Positions 45,395-56,121 of a DNA stretch of 64,000 nt are shown here, one piece after another (within the stretch, counting starts at the first letter, position 1; the number at the start of each line of letters is the position of its first letter). The position numbers and the translations under genes are program-made. The DNA is from Rhipicephalus microplus (Eukaryota > Arthropoda > Arachnida > Ixodida > Ixodidae), in NCBI RefSeq assembly GCF_043290135.1, contig NC_134710.1, positions 315,950,116 through 316,014,115 of the forward strand. Direction: 5' to 3'. The notes below the pieces were generated by a model. The model worked only from the letters and a program-made list of their open reading frames with translations. It was not told where the DNA came from and ran no database searches.

Positions 45395-45610
45395 GAATGG
45401 ATCACCGGCGCTGCTCAAGTGATGGAGCACTCGACGTGTTATCGAAAGGTTCAGTCCCCACCGCCGGAAAGTTATTTTTCATCCGCTTTTATTATTTTAC
45501 ATTTATAACTACTGCACCGCACCTGAAGGCGCAAATAATGTCCCTTATGCTTACTTCGATCGGCTTCATGTTAGAGTATAAGTTGGTTGTGTCACCGAAT
45601 GTCGGTTGTG
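45395..45610 (+). mobile_element. tRNA-derived SINE (second tick type)
   Basis: The head reads TGCTCAAGTGATGGAGCACT (A-box region), then AAAGGTTCAGTCCCCACC (B box, GGTTCxxxCC). The body AAAGTTATTTTTCATCCGC, TTATTATTTTACATTTATAA and TGTCCCTTATGCTTACTTCG is typical of the tick element as I remember it. It is unrelated to Ruka apart from its tRNA origin. Confidence 0.65.
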
Positions 45611-45619
45611 TGTAACATA

Positions 45620-46595
45620 CAATATACAGTGGTACTTGCGGATGCATTGCTTAAAAGAACTTTAAGGTCCCACTAAAAAAAAAAAGAAAAGGAGAAATGT
45701 GCAAATACTGAGATTCATTTATCTTATGAACCAGTCATACCTCTGACCAACATTTTTTACGCTTGTTTTCTAGGCAGAATAGCTCGCTGGCAAGGTGGCC
45801 ACATTTATTGCGGCAAAGGTTGTATGTCCTTTCACTACCTGTACTATTTCTGGCCTTCCTTTCAACTAAAAGTAATCACACTACTAAAGCAATGTGGTAC
45901 GCTGAGAGCCACTACAAGCTTCACTTTATGAACTGGACTACAGGGATGCTTTGGTCTCCGCATTGAATACGCGACGTACTGGAGCGTTATGCAGGATGGC
46001 GTGAGCTTGGCGAAACCCGCGATCTTTGCAAGTTCTGGCGAGACTCCCTTTTGAACGAGCCAACAGTACAAAAAGATCAAGCGAGCACTGCGTTACATTG
46101 GTTACAATAGAACGTGGTGTGACGTCAAGGACGGTTCACAAAGTTGGGCGGCATTTTCAAACCTAGCAAGTTGGGCGGCGTTTTCAAACCTAGCACCTTC
46201 TTTCGTGCGTTTGTCATTCCACTAAGTGCAGAAGCGCACCCAATGCAACAAAAGTGTCAGATACGTTTGCTTGTGATAATTTTCCTGAGGGGTACAGTCT
46301 GTTTAAATTTATCTTGAAGCGTTTAGTGCGAACGCTATATCCATTAGACTAATCAGCAAAGTGGCCTCCGAGATAAGGTCCGGCCTCGTAACTTAGAACA
46401 TCGCGACCGCAGCCAAAGTGTAGGCCACGTGTACAATTATAATGCTTCACCTTTACGTACGCGCTGTTCGGCCGGAGCACGCCCTCTTCGTAGTCTTCAT
46501 TGCGTGCTCGCTCCCCGAGGACAGGCGGCCGGGTGTTTAACTATTTGGCTGGGCATTATGGTTTGCTAGTTTGTCAGGACATGCTCTGACCAAAC
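45620..46595. other. Intergenic
   Basis: No convincing gene. Open frames at 45763-45966 and 45862-46080 (minus) overlap and are unrecognised. Confidence 0.35.
46141..46194 (+). repeat. 27-bp tandem duplication
   Basis: AAGTTGGGCGGC(A/G)TTTTC followed by AAACCTAGC occurs at 46141-46167 and 46168-46194, with one base different. Confidence 0.9.
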
Positions 46596-46599
46596 TAAT

Positions 46600-47060
46600 T
46601 AAAGAGGCACTAAAGAAAAACAATAAATGACTTGATTTTGATTGACAAACTGAAGCTCTGAGAACTCTAACCCCACATGTGTTCCTATGGTAAGTTCATT
46701 ATTAGCAGATGAAGTCGAGGTTGAGGTTTCGTTTACAAATTTTGTGCCGAAATCTCCATGCGTGGAGTCAAATATTTCAAAATGTATTTATCGTATTCTT
46801 GCAACATTGACTCGCTGAAAATTTTCGAAACTTCTTTTTTGTATACCAAGTCTACGGCACCCACAGATGACAGTGCATTTTATTTTAGTCGATTAGAAGC
46901 TCCCTAGGACCCAGCAGAAGGCTTTAGAATCTGTCGTTATGGGGTTTAGTGCGGGAATGTCAAGGTGGCGTCCCCACCTGCGTTTTCTTTTCGTGCGTTT
47001 CCTCGCTTAACAAGCTTACTAATACGTGAAAAAAAAATGTTTTACCATTGAATGACCCTT
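46600..47060. mobile_element. MITE-like dispersed repeat
   Basis: It opens TTAAAGAGGCACTAAAG and closes GAATGACCCTTTGAG, and contains TTGTGCCGAAATCTCCATGC and TTGACTCGCTGAAAATTTTC. I associate this AAAGxGxCACTAAAG-started repeat with a common noncoding tick element. The inverted end is only partly preserved. Confidence 0.4.
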
Positions 47061-47295
47061 TGAGCCAATTCATGCTAAGACAGAGGCAATTAAGCGCTAC
47101 CTCAAGATTATGTCAATGAAGCCATGTAAAGCTAAGACCATGCTAATTAAGGCGACGCTAAGTAAAATTCCGCTAACTAGACGTTACTTATACATAGCTG
47201 ATGAGCATCGTGCCAATCCGATTCATGTTGATTAACTCTACCTTATTCAACACCTTGCTAATTGCCCCTGAGGTTGTTATTGCCATTTGAAATGT

Positions 47296-47432
47296 AAACG
47301 ATGGCTTTTGCGATGCGCTTACGGTATGCGGACAGTTTCAACGAACACATGACACAGTGTTAACAACAAGAGTGAACGAAAACAGTGCACTTTTAAATCC
47401 CTACCGAAAGCGCATCACAAAAGCTAACATGA
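47296..47432. repeat. Imperfect inverted repeat
   Basis: GGCTTTTGCGATGCGCTTAC (about 47301-47320) pairs with TACCGAAAGCGCATCACAAA followed by AGC (about 47401-47423). Flanks share the GCTAATTAAG-rich style seen at 2235-2590. Confidence 0.5.
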
Positions 47433-48289
47433 ACCAATCAGCCCCATTACAGACAATTAAAACCTGCCAATTCAAGAAAAGACAGTTCAGACATGTTAAT
47501 TAAGGTCCAGCTATTTTACAACCAAAATACAAAGCTGATGCAGTCTTCACACCGAAGCAGACTGTGCAGATGACCTACTTTAACAGCTGGAACCAGCTAG
47601 GTGTTCACAAGCTTCATTGATGGCTTCAGCTTTGCTCAATAAGTAGTGCAAGTTCGCGAAATGAGATACAATGAAGATGCTGCTCATCGTCCGTACACCA
47701 CATGAAACACTTGACAGTCACACGGGTACTATGACAATCGGGAGTCGAGCTCGTGACTGTCAATGAGTTAGTATTCGAGTTCACACTTCAATCAGTTTGA
47801 TGGACAGATGCCCGCGGGAGAGATCGGGCCCTCCCACCACGTTTGCTCTTGCCGAGGAGCAGTGCACATGCCGCAACGCCAGCGAGCGACGGAATTTAAT
47901 TGTCTAGGCCCTTTGGACAGCCCTTCGGTGATTATGGAGATCGCCGAATCGGGGGCTTTCTCCCAGTCCTCTTATTAAAAGAAGCATTTTCTTACGCTGA
48001 ACATCGCGAAAGCGTGTAAGCTAATGATCAATAATCTTCATGGCACTCAGGATAGTGTGGATTGATGTCTGGAGCAAAGCGACTGGACCTTCCTCTCGAC
48101 GGGAAAGTTCCCGTTTGTAACATTCTAAGGGTGGAAGATCGAGGTCTAGTCAGCTTTGTGTGCGGGAGTGGAAATTTCTTACGCCCAAAGCTGTTGATGG
48201 GGCTCTTCGATTTTCAGGCCTCCGGCTGGTCTCTGGCAGCCAGAGTTTGCCAGAAACTGCAGGGAGCCAAACCAAAAAGAATTATCAGT

Positions 48290-48866
48290 TAAAAAGAAGG
48301 TGAATGAAGCCGAGACTGATATGTGTAGGATTGGAACGATTAAGAAGTCCGCAGTAGAGATCTACCGAACTTTTAAGCAAGAAATTGCCAAGGAAAGAAT
48401 CTATGATAATACTCGGGGTAGTTCTCTACTGTTTGTGGCGAGAACGGGTGTATTGCGAACCTAAACATATCGGGCCAAATACGAAGGGGTAGAAACAGTA
48501 CGCAGTGCGTGTGGAGAGGAGGAGAAAACTGCCGAACACTTGATAATGTTCTGTAAAAGGCTTCACCCTATAGTTCCGGATGATGGCACAGAGGTTTTCA
48601 AAGCACTGGGGTTTAAGGAAAGGCAGGGCAAAGTAGCTTTAAGCGGGTACAATTAACTAGAAGGAGGTTATCTGATTGGTGGCTAAAGTCAAGGCGCGAG
48701 TGAAAACTGAAACCTTCGCTGCAAAGTACCAGTCCTCAACCTCACTGTTTAAAGAAAAAAAAAGATAAATCTAGTTTTTGGTTCACTAATTATTACGGCA
48801 TGGTTTGGTGACGTTAGCCACCGTCCGATCTAAAGAGTACAGCTATATCAATCCATCCATCCATCG
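48290..48866 (+). pseudogene. LINE 3' end with CCHC-like C-terminus and ATCC tail
   Basis: A broken frame reads AVEIYRTFKQEIAKERIYDN, LLFVARTGVLRT and YRAKYEGVETV, then a CGEEEKTAEHLIMFCK block (Cys/His knuckle) and ALGFKERQGKV. The 3' UTR has TGGTGACGTTAGCCACCGTC and ends in (ATCC)n at 48851-48865, so the 3' boundary is clear. Stops inside the frame show it is inactive. The clade is uncertain. Confidence 0.7.
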
Positions 48867-48889
48867 AGCGGACAGCGCGGCAGGCAGCA

Positions 48890-49135
48890 GAGCACGCGAG
48901 ATTCCAGCGTGCGCATATTTTTTTTTTTTTTGCGTGCGAGCAAAAATGACTGCCAGGACTTTCTGGCTAAACTGAAGAGAAGTATTTTTCGGCAGACACC
49001 ACGGCAGACCGAAAAGCGCATGGGATTCCAGCGTGCGCATTTTTTCCCCGTTTTTTCGTGTACGAGCAAGAACTAGCGCCAGAATCTTCTGGCTGAACTG
49101 AAGGAAAGTTTTTTTTGTTACTTCATTTATTTTGG
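48890..49135. repeat. Two diverged tandem units of about 125 bp
   Basis: GATTCCAGCGTGCGCAT begins each unit (48900 and 49024). Each continues through a homopolymer, a GTxxGAGCAA word, TTCTGGCT(A/G)AACTGAAG and a T-rich end. Confidence 0.75.
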
Positions 49136-49540
49136 TCCCATTTACGAAGAAAAGCATGGTAACTGCGGCATTTTCCTGATAGGTAATTGTATGGAAGTAT
49201 CAATTTGTCTGTGGCAGTATTGCTTTTTTTTTCATTACAGTCCGTTTTGGCTCGGTGCTAAACACCTCGATTTGAGAAATATAGAGGCATTCTAGCATTC
49301 CTACTTTCTGGAGACTTGAATAAGAGAAAACTGGGCTAATGCTCACCGTTGAATCGTATTGCTTTCATATCCTGTCACATAACCTTACTGTTATATCGCA
49401 CACGGACATTTATGAGGTGGTCCACCGAAGCGCAGTTACGCTCTGGGTAACTGAGTGTCCTGTTCATGTCATTCAAGTAAGGCACATGAGAAGTAATTTT
49501 GCTGGGATATTGTAGAAGGCTTCGATTAGCCGATCTATAT

Positions 49541-49727
49541 TCACTCCCCACGTTTTGACAGTGAAAGTGCCTGAGTTGTGATCGTCTCTTTTTTCGTCAT
49601 CTGAACTTTATGTTTTGGTAGCACAATAGCAATACTAGTACTCTCGACTGCATCCAAATCAAAGGGTTGAACATGTAGCACAACGGTGTCTTTCTCACGA
49701 AAATTAAGTATTTGCCGAAGTAGCCTA
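49541..49727 (-). CDS. Candidate second exon of small unknown gene
   Basis: A strong acceptor (TATTCTTCTTCAG) precedes 49727. The longest frame reads RLLRQILNFREKDTVVLHVQ, then FDLDAVESTSIAIVLPKH and KKETITTQALSLSKRGE, with its stop at 49541. That frame is not the one expected from the phase-1 donor of the first exon. The phase-matched frame reads GYFGKYLIFVRKTPLCYMF and stops at about 49597. The joint is therefore unresolved. Confidence 0.35.
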
Positions 49728-49783
49728 CTGAAGAAGAATATGTGCAAATTGTCACTGATATGTAACACAGCAGTGTTTCATAC

Positions 49784-49979
49784 CAGGTACTTCAAACTCT
49801 GAAAGCCTGTTGCGTACTTCTTTAACAAGCAAAGCATATTGATGTTCGTTCTTATATTGCCCATTGTATCCATTGAACACCATAAAATTCACAGTGCGAA
49901 TGGGTGACCGTAAGTGACTAAAACGTGCCTGTAACCAGCCCGTGGTCGTCGCAGAACCGGTGACGTTCAGTCTATACAT
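49784..49979 (-). CDS. Candidate first exon of small unknown gene
   Basis: An ATG at 49979 opens MYRLNVTGSATTTGWLQARF, then FMVFNGYNGQYKNEHQYALL and VKEVRNRLSEFEVP. It ends at CCTG|GTATGA, a good donor in phase 1. The protein is unrecognised. The reading is protein-like in codon use, but only one small exon is secure. Confidence 0.45.
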
Positions 49980-51590
49980 AGTCTAGACGCATGGCGACCG
50001 CCTGCACCCTCCTCTATGTATCCTGCTTCTGCGGCTCGACGGGAGGATTCTTACAAAGGCGCTACAATAAAAAGCAGCGCTAGTTCCATGGAAGCAAATA
50101 TAAAGCAACCATTTCAATCCCGTGAAACCCGTGAGAGTAGACCGCGGAACTCTTCCGACTTCGCTTGTTGATCATGCTGTCATTTTTTTTTCTTCGCCAG
50201 TGTCCACCCTACTATAGAGTTTGCAAACTTCGAAGTACAGTAAGTTTCCAGGCTCCAGCAGTTCCTGATCACTTGCAGAGGCATCGCAATTATAAGTGCT
50301 CTAATATGGGCGGTGCAAATCTGCAGTAAAACAAGTCAATTTTAGAACTTATACGCCGAAACATCCACTTCGCCTCTCGTTCACCTTGACTCGAAATTTC
50401 CAAACGAACGCAAAGTTATATCAAAGCGCGAAACCGTTTATTTTTCGCCATATAGAAGCTTCGCCGATGGCGCGGCAGCCTTTTCGACCGAAAGAGAGAG
50501 CGCCGCGGTGTGAAGAAAAAAAGCACGCCACGCCCAGCTCTGGTAACACGTGGTCTCCGTGCAAATGGGACGGCCGGAGAAAAACCCGTCGCGTGCTCAC
50601 ACGGAGGAAAAAAAGGTAAGGAGAGGCCCTGACGTCACTCGTTGTGAAGCCGCGACGAAGCCGGAAGTCAGCCATATTGACTGGGCAAATTCTCCTCTCT
50701 TGTTTATATACGAATGCGAAGCAGAAGGCGCGGCTCCCTCTCTTTCTCAAAAAGCACGTGGCCTGCGCGCCATGTGCGCCGGTGCTATCCGAAACCAACA
50801 AAACGGATTTCAACACGCTGTTCTGCCGCGATATGGTTGACGAAATCTCTGCGTATGGGTGTTGTACTCATGCACTGCCGGCGTTTACGATAAACACGGC
50901 AAGTTGCGCGTTCAGCTTTTTTTATTTGATGTGTTCTTTGTGAAAATAAAGATGATATTTCGGACATTGCCGTGCGACGAACCAGGCACCGAAATTTGTA
51001 CAGCTTCTTTCAGATCACTTTATTCCCCTTTTGCGCTTCTCTTGAGGCTTTATGAAATTTTCGGTCAGGCTGTGGGCTAGACACAACGATAAAAAAAAAA
51101 TGTCTTCCCTGCAATAAACCGGAGGTTCGTAATTATGCCAGTAAAGTCGGCGTCGGTGGAGGTTGTGTGCGTGGCAGCCTGTTGAATTTGCGCCAGCCTC
51201 TTTGTTTTCACCCCTCTTTTGTCCAACGCGCAGTGGTTCCTTCGGATATCCCAAAGGCCATGATTTCATTAGGACGAAAGCAGCGAAGACCACATGAAAG
51301 TGCGTGGGAACACGCCTCCAGTGTGATTCACACGCACTAGTTGCTACGGAGAACGGAAACCAGGATCGCGTTAAGGCGAAAGGTGGGAAAGTTAGCCGAA
51401 GGAATGCGTGAGAAAAAGGTCAACATCACTTGGTCAACATCGTTCGAACGGCTTTGTCAGCTTCTGAATGCACAAGCACGCGCATCTAGTGAGGTGCACC
51501 TAGTTACCTTGTGCAGGTGCGTGTAGACATTTTAACGAGTTTTGCTACAATACAGACAATATGGCAGAGAGCGAGACAATATTGCGAAGA
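49980..51590. other. Gene-free stretch with a CG-rich repeat-like block
   Basis: 50400-50960 is CG-rich (GGCGCGGCAGCC, GACGGCCGGAGAAAAACCCG, GAAGCCGGAAGTCAGCCATA). Several frames are open on both strands over the same bases, which is a composition effect. The block resembles dispersed tick repeats I have seen, but I cannot name it. AATAAA occurs at about 50945. Confidence 0.35.
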
Positions 51591-51596
51591 GGGAGC

Positions 51597-51849
51597 TGTT
51601 GTGTTCTGGGTTTTCGGTTTCGGATTGACATGTGAGGATGCCAGGGGGCGCCGCTCTGGCATCTAGGATTTCAAGGCGACTGTAAAATAAAGGCAGTGTA
51701 TGTTGGGTAACCGTGGAGTGCGGTTGTTGTTCTTTCCTTCGGCGTTTCGCGCCAACCCGCGTGTTCGGGCTGGTCGGCGTCCCCGCCGGCCGCGTACGTT
51801 TCCCTTCGGCCGTCTTCTTCTGCTTCGTCGGGACCAGCCAGCCCCCAAC
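51597..51849. mobile_element. Possible solo LTR
   Basis: The segment could run from TGTTGTGTTCTGG to CCCCCAACA. It contains AATAAA at about 51686 followed by a CG-rich stretch, as in an R-U5 region. No clear target duplication was found, so this is weak. Confidence 0.3.
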
Positions 51850-52004
51850 ACAGCAGGAGCATCTTAACCGAAGCAGAACAGGAACTTCAATGCGCAGAAG
51901 CATGTGGTAACTGTACAGGAACATGAAAAGCAAGATTAGATTACAGTATTAATAAGGGCCTGTGGACCGCAAATGCATCGTCCGTTGTCATAAGAAGCAA
52001 CACC

Positions 52005-52562
52005 GCATGAAAGCGGTATGGTCACCCTACACTGCACTTAACATAAATATGCTCGAGGGCATACAGAAAAAAGCAATACGATTTATATTTGGCTGGTATG
52101 ACCGCAATTTTTCTCCCTCATCTCACGCATGCTCATTGTCGTTAGAACCCCTTGCTTTCCGACGCACACATGACCGTATCACTCTGCTACATAAGATTGT
52201 ACGCAGCCGCAGTTGCATTAAAGCACCGATTACTTTTTGTGATTCAGCACGACGAACCACGCGCCGATCTCACCCACTCAACATTGTTCCCTTCCAGCCA
52301 TTTGTAAATTTCTTTAAGCATTCCTTTTTTCCAGCCGTTGTTGAGATTTGGAACAACCTAGATGGTTCCCTACGCGAAAAACCAATTGAACTGTTTTTGA
52401 AAGAACTGCGTAACCATATTTTGTAATATGTTTTAAATGCTTTGTATGTTTCTTTGGTATTGCTTAATGTATGTTCGTTCCTTTTTCTAATGTACCCACT
52501 CCTGCTATGTCTCGTGTATCGAGACAGCAGTATCTGTAAATAAATAAATAAAATAAATAAAC
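52005..52562 (+). pseudogene. LINE 3' end (Jockey/CR1-like) with (TAAA)n tail
   Basis: An open frame up to 52426 contains AVWSPYTALNINMLEGIQKK, AIRFIFGWYDRNFSP, LEPLAFRRTHDRITLLHKIV and a final ELFLKELRNHIL. The VWxPY...LExIQ(K/R)xAxRFI and LxxRRxxxxLxLLxKI motifs are typical of the C-terminal segment of Jockey/CR1-like LINEs. The element ends in TAAATAAATAAAATAAATAA at 52540-52561. It is a 5'-truncated insertion with no damage in the surviving part. Confidence 0.75.
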
Positions 52563-52564
52563 TG

Positions 52565-53745
52565 TCACTAACCTGCAAGTCATTCATTGAACGAATTCTT
52601 GAGCACAGTTGTTATCTTCTATGATGGCTTTCAGCATAATTTTGACGGACGCTGCAAATTCGGAGTACGTATACGCGCGTTCGTTCCGTGGTTTCTAGTT
52701 CAGACGCCTGGTTACAACCACCACCGGAGGAAAAATCGCGTAGCTAACAATGCGGCACAAAGAATGGATGCTCTCGAACACCTGCAGTACGCCACGGTTA
52801 GGTGCGAGACCCATGAAAACGCGCACACCGCCGCTGGACCGCCTGAACGGTGCCGCACCGCACTACATCAACAATAACAAAACGCCGCCATTGTGCCCAG
52901 TGAATATGGCCGCGCGTGACGTAGTTTCCGCCGCATTTTTTACGCCCTCCGTGCCATGCATTAGATCTCATTCTGCTGCAGTATGGTGCCTATACCGATG
53001 AGCGCTGCGATCTCATCGCCGCGTATCAACGATAGGGTCTCGCCGCTACCACCATGGAAGAACTGTTCCCAAGGACAGACGCGAGCTTGGAAGCGTGTGC
53101 TGGGTGCGCTTAGGACACGGCGCTCTTTCAGCGCCTCTGACTTCGTGACGTGTTTCCTTTTTTTTAACCTTCATTTCTGCTGAGCCGCGGCTACGAGACC
53201 CGGCGAGTGTTCCGCGCCAACCCGACATCAAACGCGCCTACACGGCCCGTCACACCTCTTAAACTCGGCGGATCAACTTCTCCCAATTTTCTCGGCGGCC
53301 TTCCTGAATGGTTGTGTGTTGTGATTGTTCGGAAATGCGCTGGTGAAGACGAATCGAATGTGACCCTCCTTTTTTTTCTCTCTTCCTCTTTTGCATTTTT
53401 TTCTACCTATCCACTTTCACTCCCAATACCCCATCCCTTGTGCCGACCTGTTGAGGAGTCATCTAAGTGATAGACAGTTTCAGGCGGCACTTTTCTCTTC
53501 CTTTCATTTATATAATCACTTGGAGAGAGAGAGACCTTGTCCTAAACTGCAGCAGTAATGCCAGTAGGGTAACCGAAATCTTACCAGTTCTGAGTGTCGT
53601 TTCTTTTCTTTATTGCAGTTTTTAAAATTAGTATTGGGTTCAAATCAAGGTCTTTCATCATTATAGACCACTTTATTTTTCAACATAGTTGATTTAGTGC
53701 ATTCGTCATGATAAACATTTCATTTTCCAGTAAACAAGTGTCACT
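52565..53745. other. Gene-free stretch with CG-rich patches
   Basis: 52660-53240 is CG-rich and has several unrecognised open frames. I do not support any of them as genes. Pyrimidine-rich low complexity occupies 53370-53440. Confidence 0.35.
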
Positions 53746-53748
53746 GAC

Positions 53749-54050
53749 TGGACTAAGTGAAAAGCTTCTGCGACGGTACTTCAGACCGTACAGGGTGGTT
53801 CGACGTCTCGGCCCACTTGATTACGAGGTTGTCCCCGACGGCATCACGAACTCTCAACGACGCCGATCGCGACCTGAAGTCGTACATGTCGCGCGCCTCA
53901 AGCCGTTTCATGCACGTTAACAAACTGAAACAGTGTTTTTTTTGTATTATTGTTGTATCGTAATTTATTCATTGTAATTTCTTGCATTATTATTGTACCT
54001 TCATATTTAGTTAAAGCATCGGGACGATGCCTGTTATCAGAGGGGGGCAA
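53749..54050 (+). pseudogene. Truncated 3' end of a Ty3/gypsy element: Pol C-terminus and polypurine tract
   Basis: From TGGACTAAGTG the sequence is nearly identical to 55822-56121. It codes for LSEKLLRRYFRPYRVVRRLG, then YEVVPDG and RPEVVHVARLKPFHAR with TAA, which is the GPY/F-like end of integrase. It is followed by a noncoding stretch and the polypurine tract AGAGGGGGGCAA just before the LTR. The left junction at 53749 is abrupt, so this is the remnant of a second element that shares the following LTR. Confidence 0.85.
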
Positions 54051-54457
54051 TGCCACGTTCCATATCCAAAGTTTTTGTTATCGTCCGAAAACACCACACG
54101 ATTCTCAGCGCAAACCGCGCCTGCAGTTTTCGAGAAGGTTCCGGACTGTAGTAGATCATTTCGATAAGATCACGCCCACTGTGCGAACGGTACAGATTGT
54201 TCTGGAACCTACGCCACCGCCAGCAATAACGCTAGAACATTCGACAGCAAGAGTATAAATGCCGACACGCTTCGCCGCTTGTCAGTTGTTGATCGAAGGC
54301 CGACGCTCCGTTCCCCGCTATCAGTCCGAGACGGCTATCTGTGCAAGACTACTGCTGTAATTGTACTTTCCGTTTACCGGGCGCAGGTTTGCCCAAATAA
54401 ACAGTTAAATCCCAACACAAAGTCTCCTCTCTTCGGCCACGTCACGACCCCGTGACA
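54051..54457 (+). mobile_element. Ty3/gypsy LTR, shared (407 bp)
   Basis: It runs from TGCCACG to CGTGACA, which are near-perfect inverted termini. It contains TATAAA at 54254-54259 and AATAAA at 54396-54401, which fit the U3-R-U5 layout. It is the 3' LTR of the truncated copy on the left and the 5' LTR of the copy on the right. Confidence 0.9.
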
Positions 54458-54481
54458 TCTGGTGGAGATGCTGCTTCGTTC

Positions 54482-55993
54482 ATGTACCGGACGCCCCCGT
54501 TAAGCCGTGAACCCAGCCCACGTCGCGGAGAAGACACCGACGCCAACCAAGAGCAGCGAACAAGCCGCCTCGCACGATGGAGCCTGAGACTTCAAGAGTA
54601 TGACATTACTGTCATTTACAAGTCCGGCAAAAAACACTCCGACGCCGACTGTCTCTCTCGTGCGCCTGTCGACCAACCGCTACCCGACGACCCGGATGAC
54701 GAGTACTTCTTGGGAACGATAACTACCGACGACTTCGCTGAACGACAGCGGGCCGACCCGGAACTTAAGGCCCTAATAGAATACCTCGAAGGCAGGACCG
54801 CCGAAGTCCCGAAGGTATTCAAGCGCACACTTGCGTCGTTCTTTCTACGAAACGGTCTTCTACAAAAGAAAAACTTCTCACCGCTTCGAGCTAAGTACCT
54901 CCTTGTGGTGCCTTCAGCTTTGCGACCAGAACTCCTGCAGGCCCTGCACGACGATCTGACGGCAGGGCACCTCGGTGTTTCTCGCACGCTCGCGAGGATA
55001 CAAGAAAGGTACTACTGGCCACGTCTTACCGCCGACGTCACTCGTTATGTGAAGACATGCCGGGACTCTCAGCGACGCAAGACACCGCCGAGAAGACCAG
55101 CGGGACTTCTGCAGCCAATTGATCCACCTTGCCGACCTTTCCAGCAGATTGGTATGGACCTACTGGGGCCGTTCCCGACGTCGGCTTTCGGAAACAAGTG
55201 GATCGTGGTAGCTACCGACTACCTCACCCGCTACGCCGAGACAAAAGCCCTGCCAAAAGGCAGTGCATCCGAGGTAGCTAAGTTCTTCGTCGAAAATATC
55301 GTCCTACGTCACGGCGCCCCGGAGGTCCTTATCACCGACAGAGGAACGGCATTCACTGCCGACTTAACTCAAGCGATCTTGGCATACAGCCAAACAAACC
55401 ACCGCCGGACGACAGCGTACCACCCACAGACCGACGGCCTCACCGAGCGGCTTAACAAGACGATCGCCGACATGCTGTCAATGTACGTCGATGTCGAACA
55501 CAAGACGTGGGACGCCATTCTTCCGTATGTGACCTTCGCATACAACACGGCGGTGCAGGAGACGACGCAGATATCTCCATACAAATTGGTTTACGGAAGG
55601 AGCCCGGCAACGACGCTCGATGCCATGTTACCCAACGTCACCGACGAAGAAAACCTCGATGTGAGCGAGTACCTTCACCGCGCCAAAGAAGCCCGACAAC
55701 TTGCGCGTCTCCGTATCAAGAATCAACAGGCGACCGACAGCCACCGTTACAACCTTCGACGACGCTTCGTGGAATGCCAGCCCGGTGAACGTGTTTGGGT
55801 GTGGACGCCGATACGCCGACGTGGACTAAGTGAAAAGCTTCTGCGACGGTACTTCAGACCGTACAGGGTGGTTCGACGTCTCGGCCCACTTGATTACGAG
55901 GTTGTCCCCGACGGCATCACGAACTCTCAACGACGCCGATCGCGACCTGAAGTCGTACATGTCGCGCGCCTCAAGCCGTTTCATGCACGTTAA
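54482..55993 (+). CDS. Ty3/gypsy fusion frame: short leader joined to RNase H end plus integrase
   Basis: An ATG at 54482 opens MYRTPPLSREPSPRRGEDT, which passes directly into the end of RNase H (RLARWSLRLQEYDITVIYKS, then GKKHSDADCLSR). Next comes a complete integrase: an H-H zinc region (HDDLTAGHLGVSRTLARIQE), the first Asp in IGMDLLGPF, the second in LITDRGTAF, the Glu in DGLTERLNK, and a C-terminal GPY/F-like module ending LKPFHAR. The zinc motif reads CRDSQRRK where the family normally has CxxC, so one zinc ligand is Ser. Gag, protease and nearly all reverse transcriptase are gone, yet the frame is uninterrupted for 504 codons. It cannot transpose on its own. An intact integrase could still act if the zinc change is tolerated. 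Confidence 0.85.
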   Translation: MYRTPPLSREPSPRRGEDTDANQEQRTSRLARWSLRLQEYDITVIYKSGKKHSDADCLSRAPVDQPLPDDPDDEYFLGTITTDDFAERQRADPELKALIEYLEGRTAEVPKVFKRTLASFFLRNGLLQKKNFSPLRAKYLLVVPSALRPELLQALHDDLTAGHLGVSRTLARIQERYYWPRLTADVTRYVKTCRDSQRRKTPPRRPAGLLQPIDPPCRPFQQIGMDLLGPFPTSAFGNKWIVVATDYLTRYAETKALPKGSASEVAKFFVENIVLRHGAPEVLITDRGTAFTADLTQAILAYSQTNHRRTTAYHPQTDGLTERLNKTIADMLSMYVDVEHKTWDAILPYVTFAYNTAVQETTQISPYKLVYGRSPATTLDAMLPNVTDEENLDVSEYLHRAKEARQLARLRIKNQQATDSHRYNLRRRFVECQPGERVWVWTPIRRRGLSEKLLRRYFRPYRVVRRLGPLDYEVVPDGITNSQRRRSRPEVVHVARLKPFHAR

Positions 55994-56121
55994 CAAACTG
56001 AAACAGTGTTTTTTTTTTGTATTATTGTTGTATCGTAATTTATTCATTGTACTTGCATTATTATTGTACCTTCATCTTTAGTTAAAGCATCGGGACGATG
56101 CCTGTTATCAGAGGGGGGCAA

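Noticed and set aside
45763..46080. Opposed frames near 45.8-46.1 kb
   Set aside because: Both strands are open over the same bases and neither resembles a known family or has splice support.
50386..50943. Overlapping open frames on both strands in a CG-rich block
   Set aside because: Few stops are expected at this composition. No motif, start context or splice signal supports any one frame.
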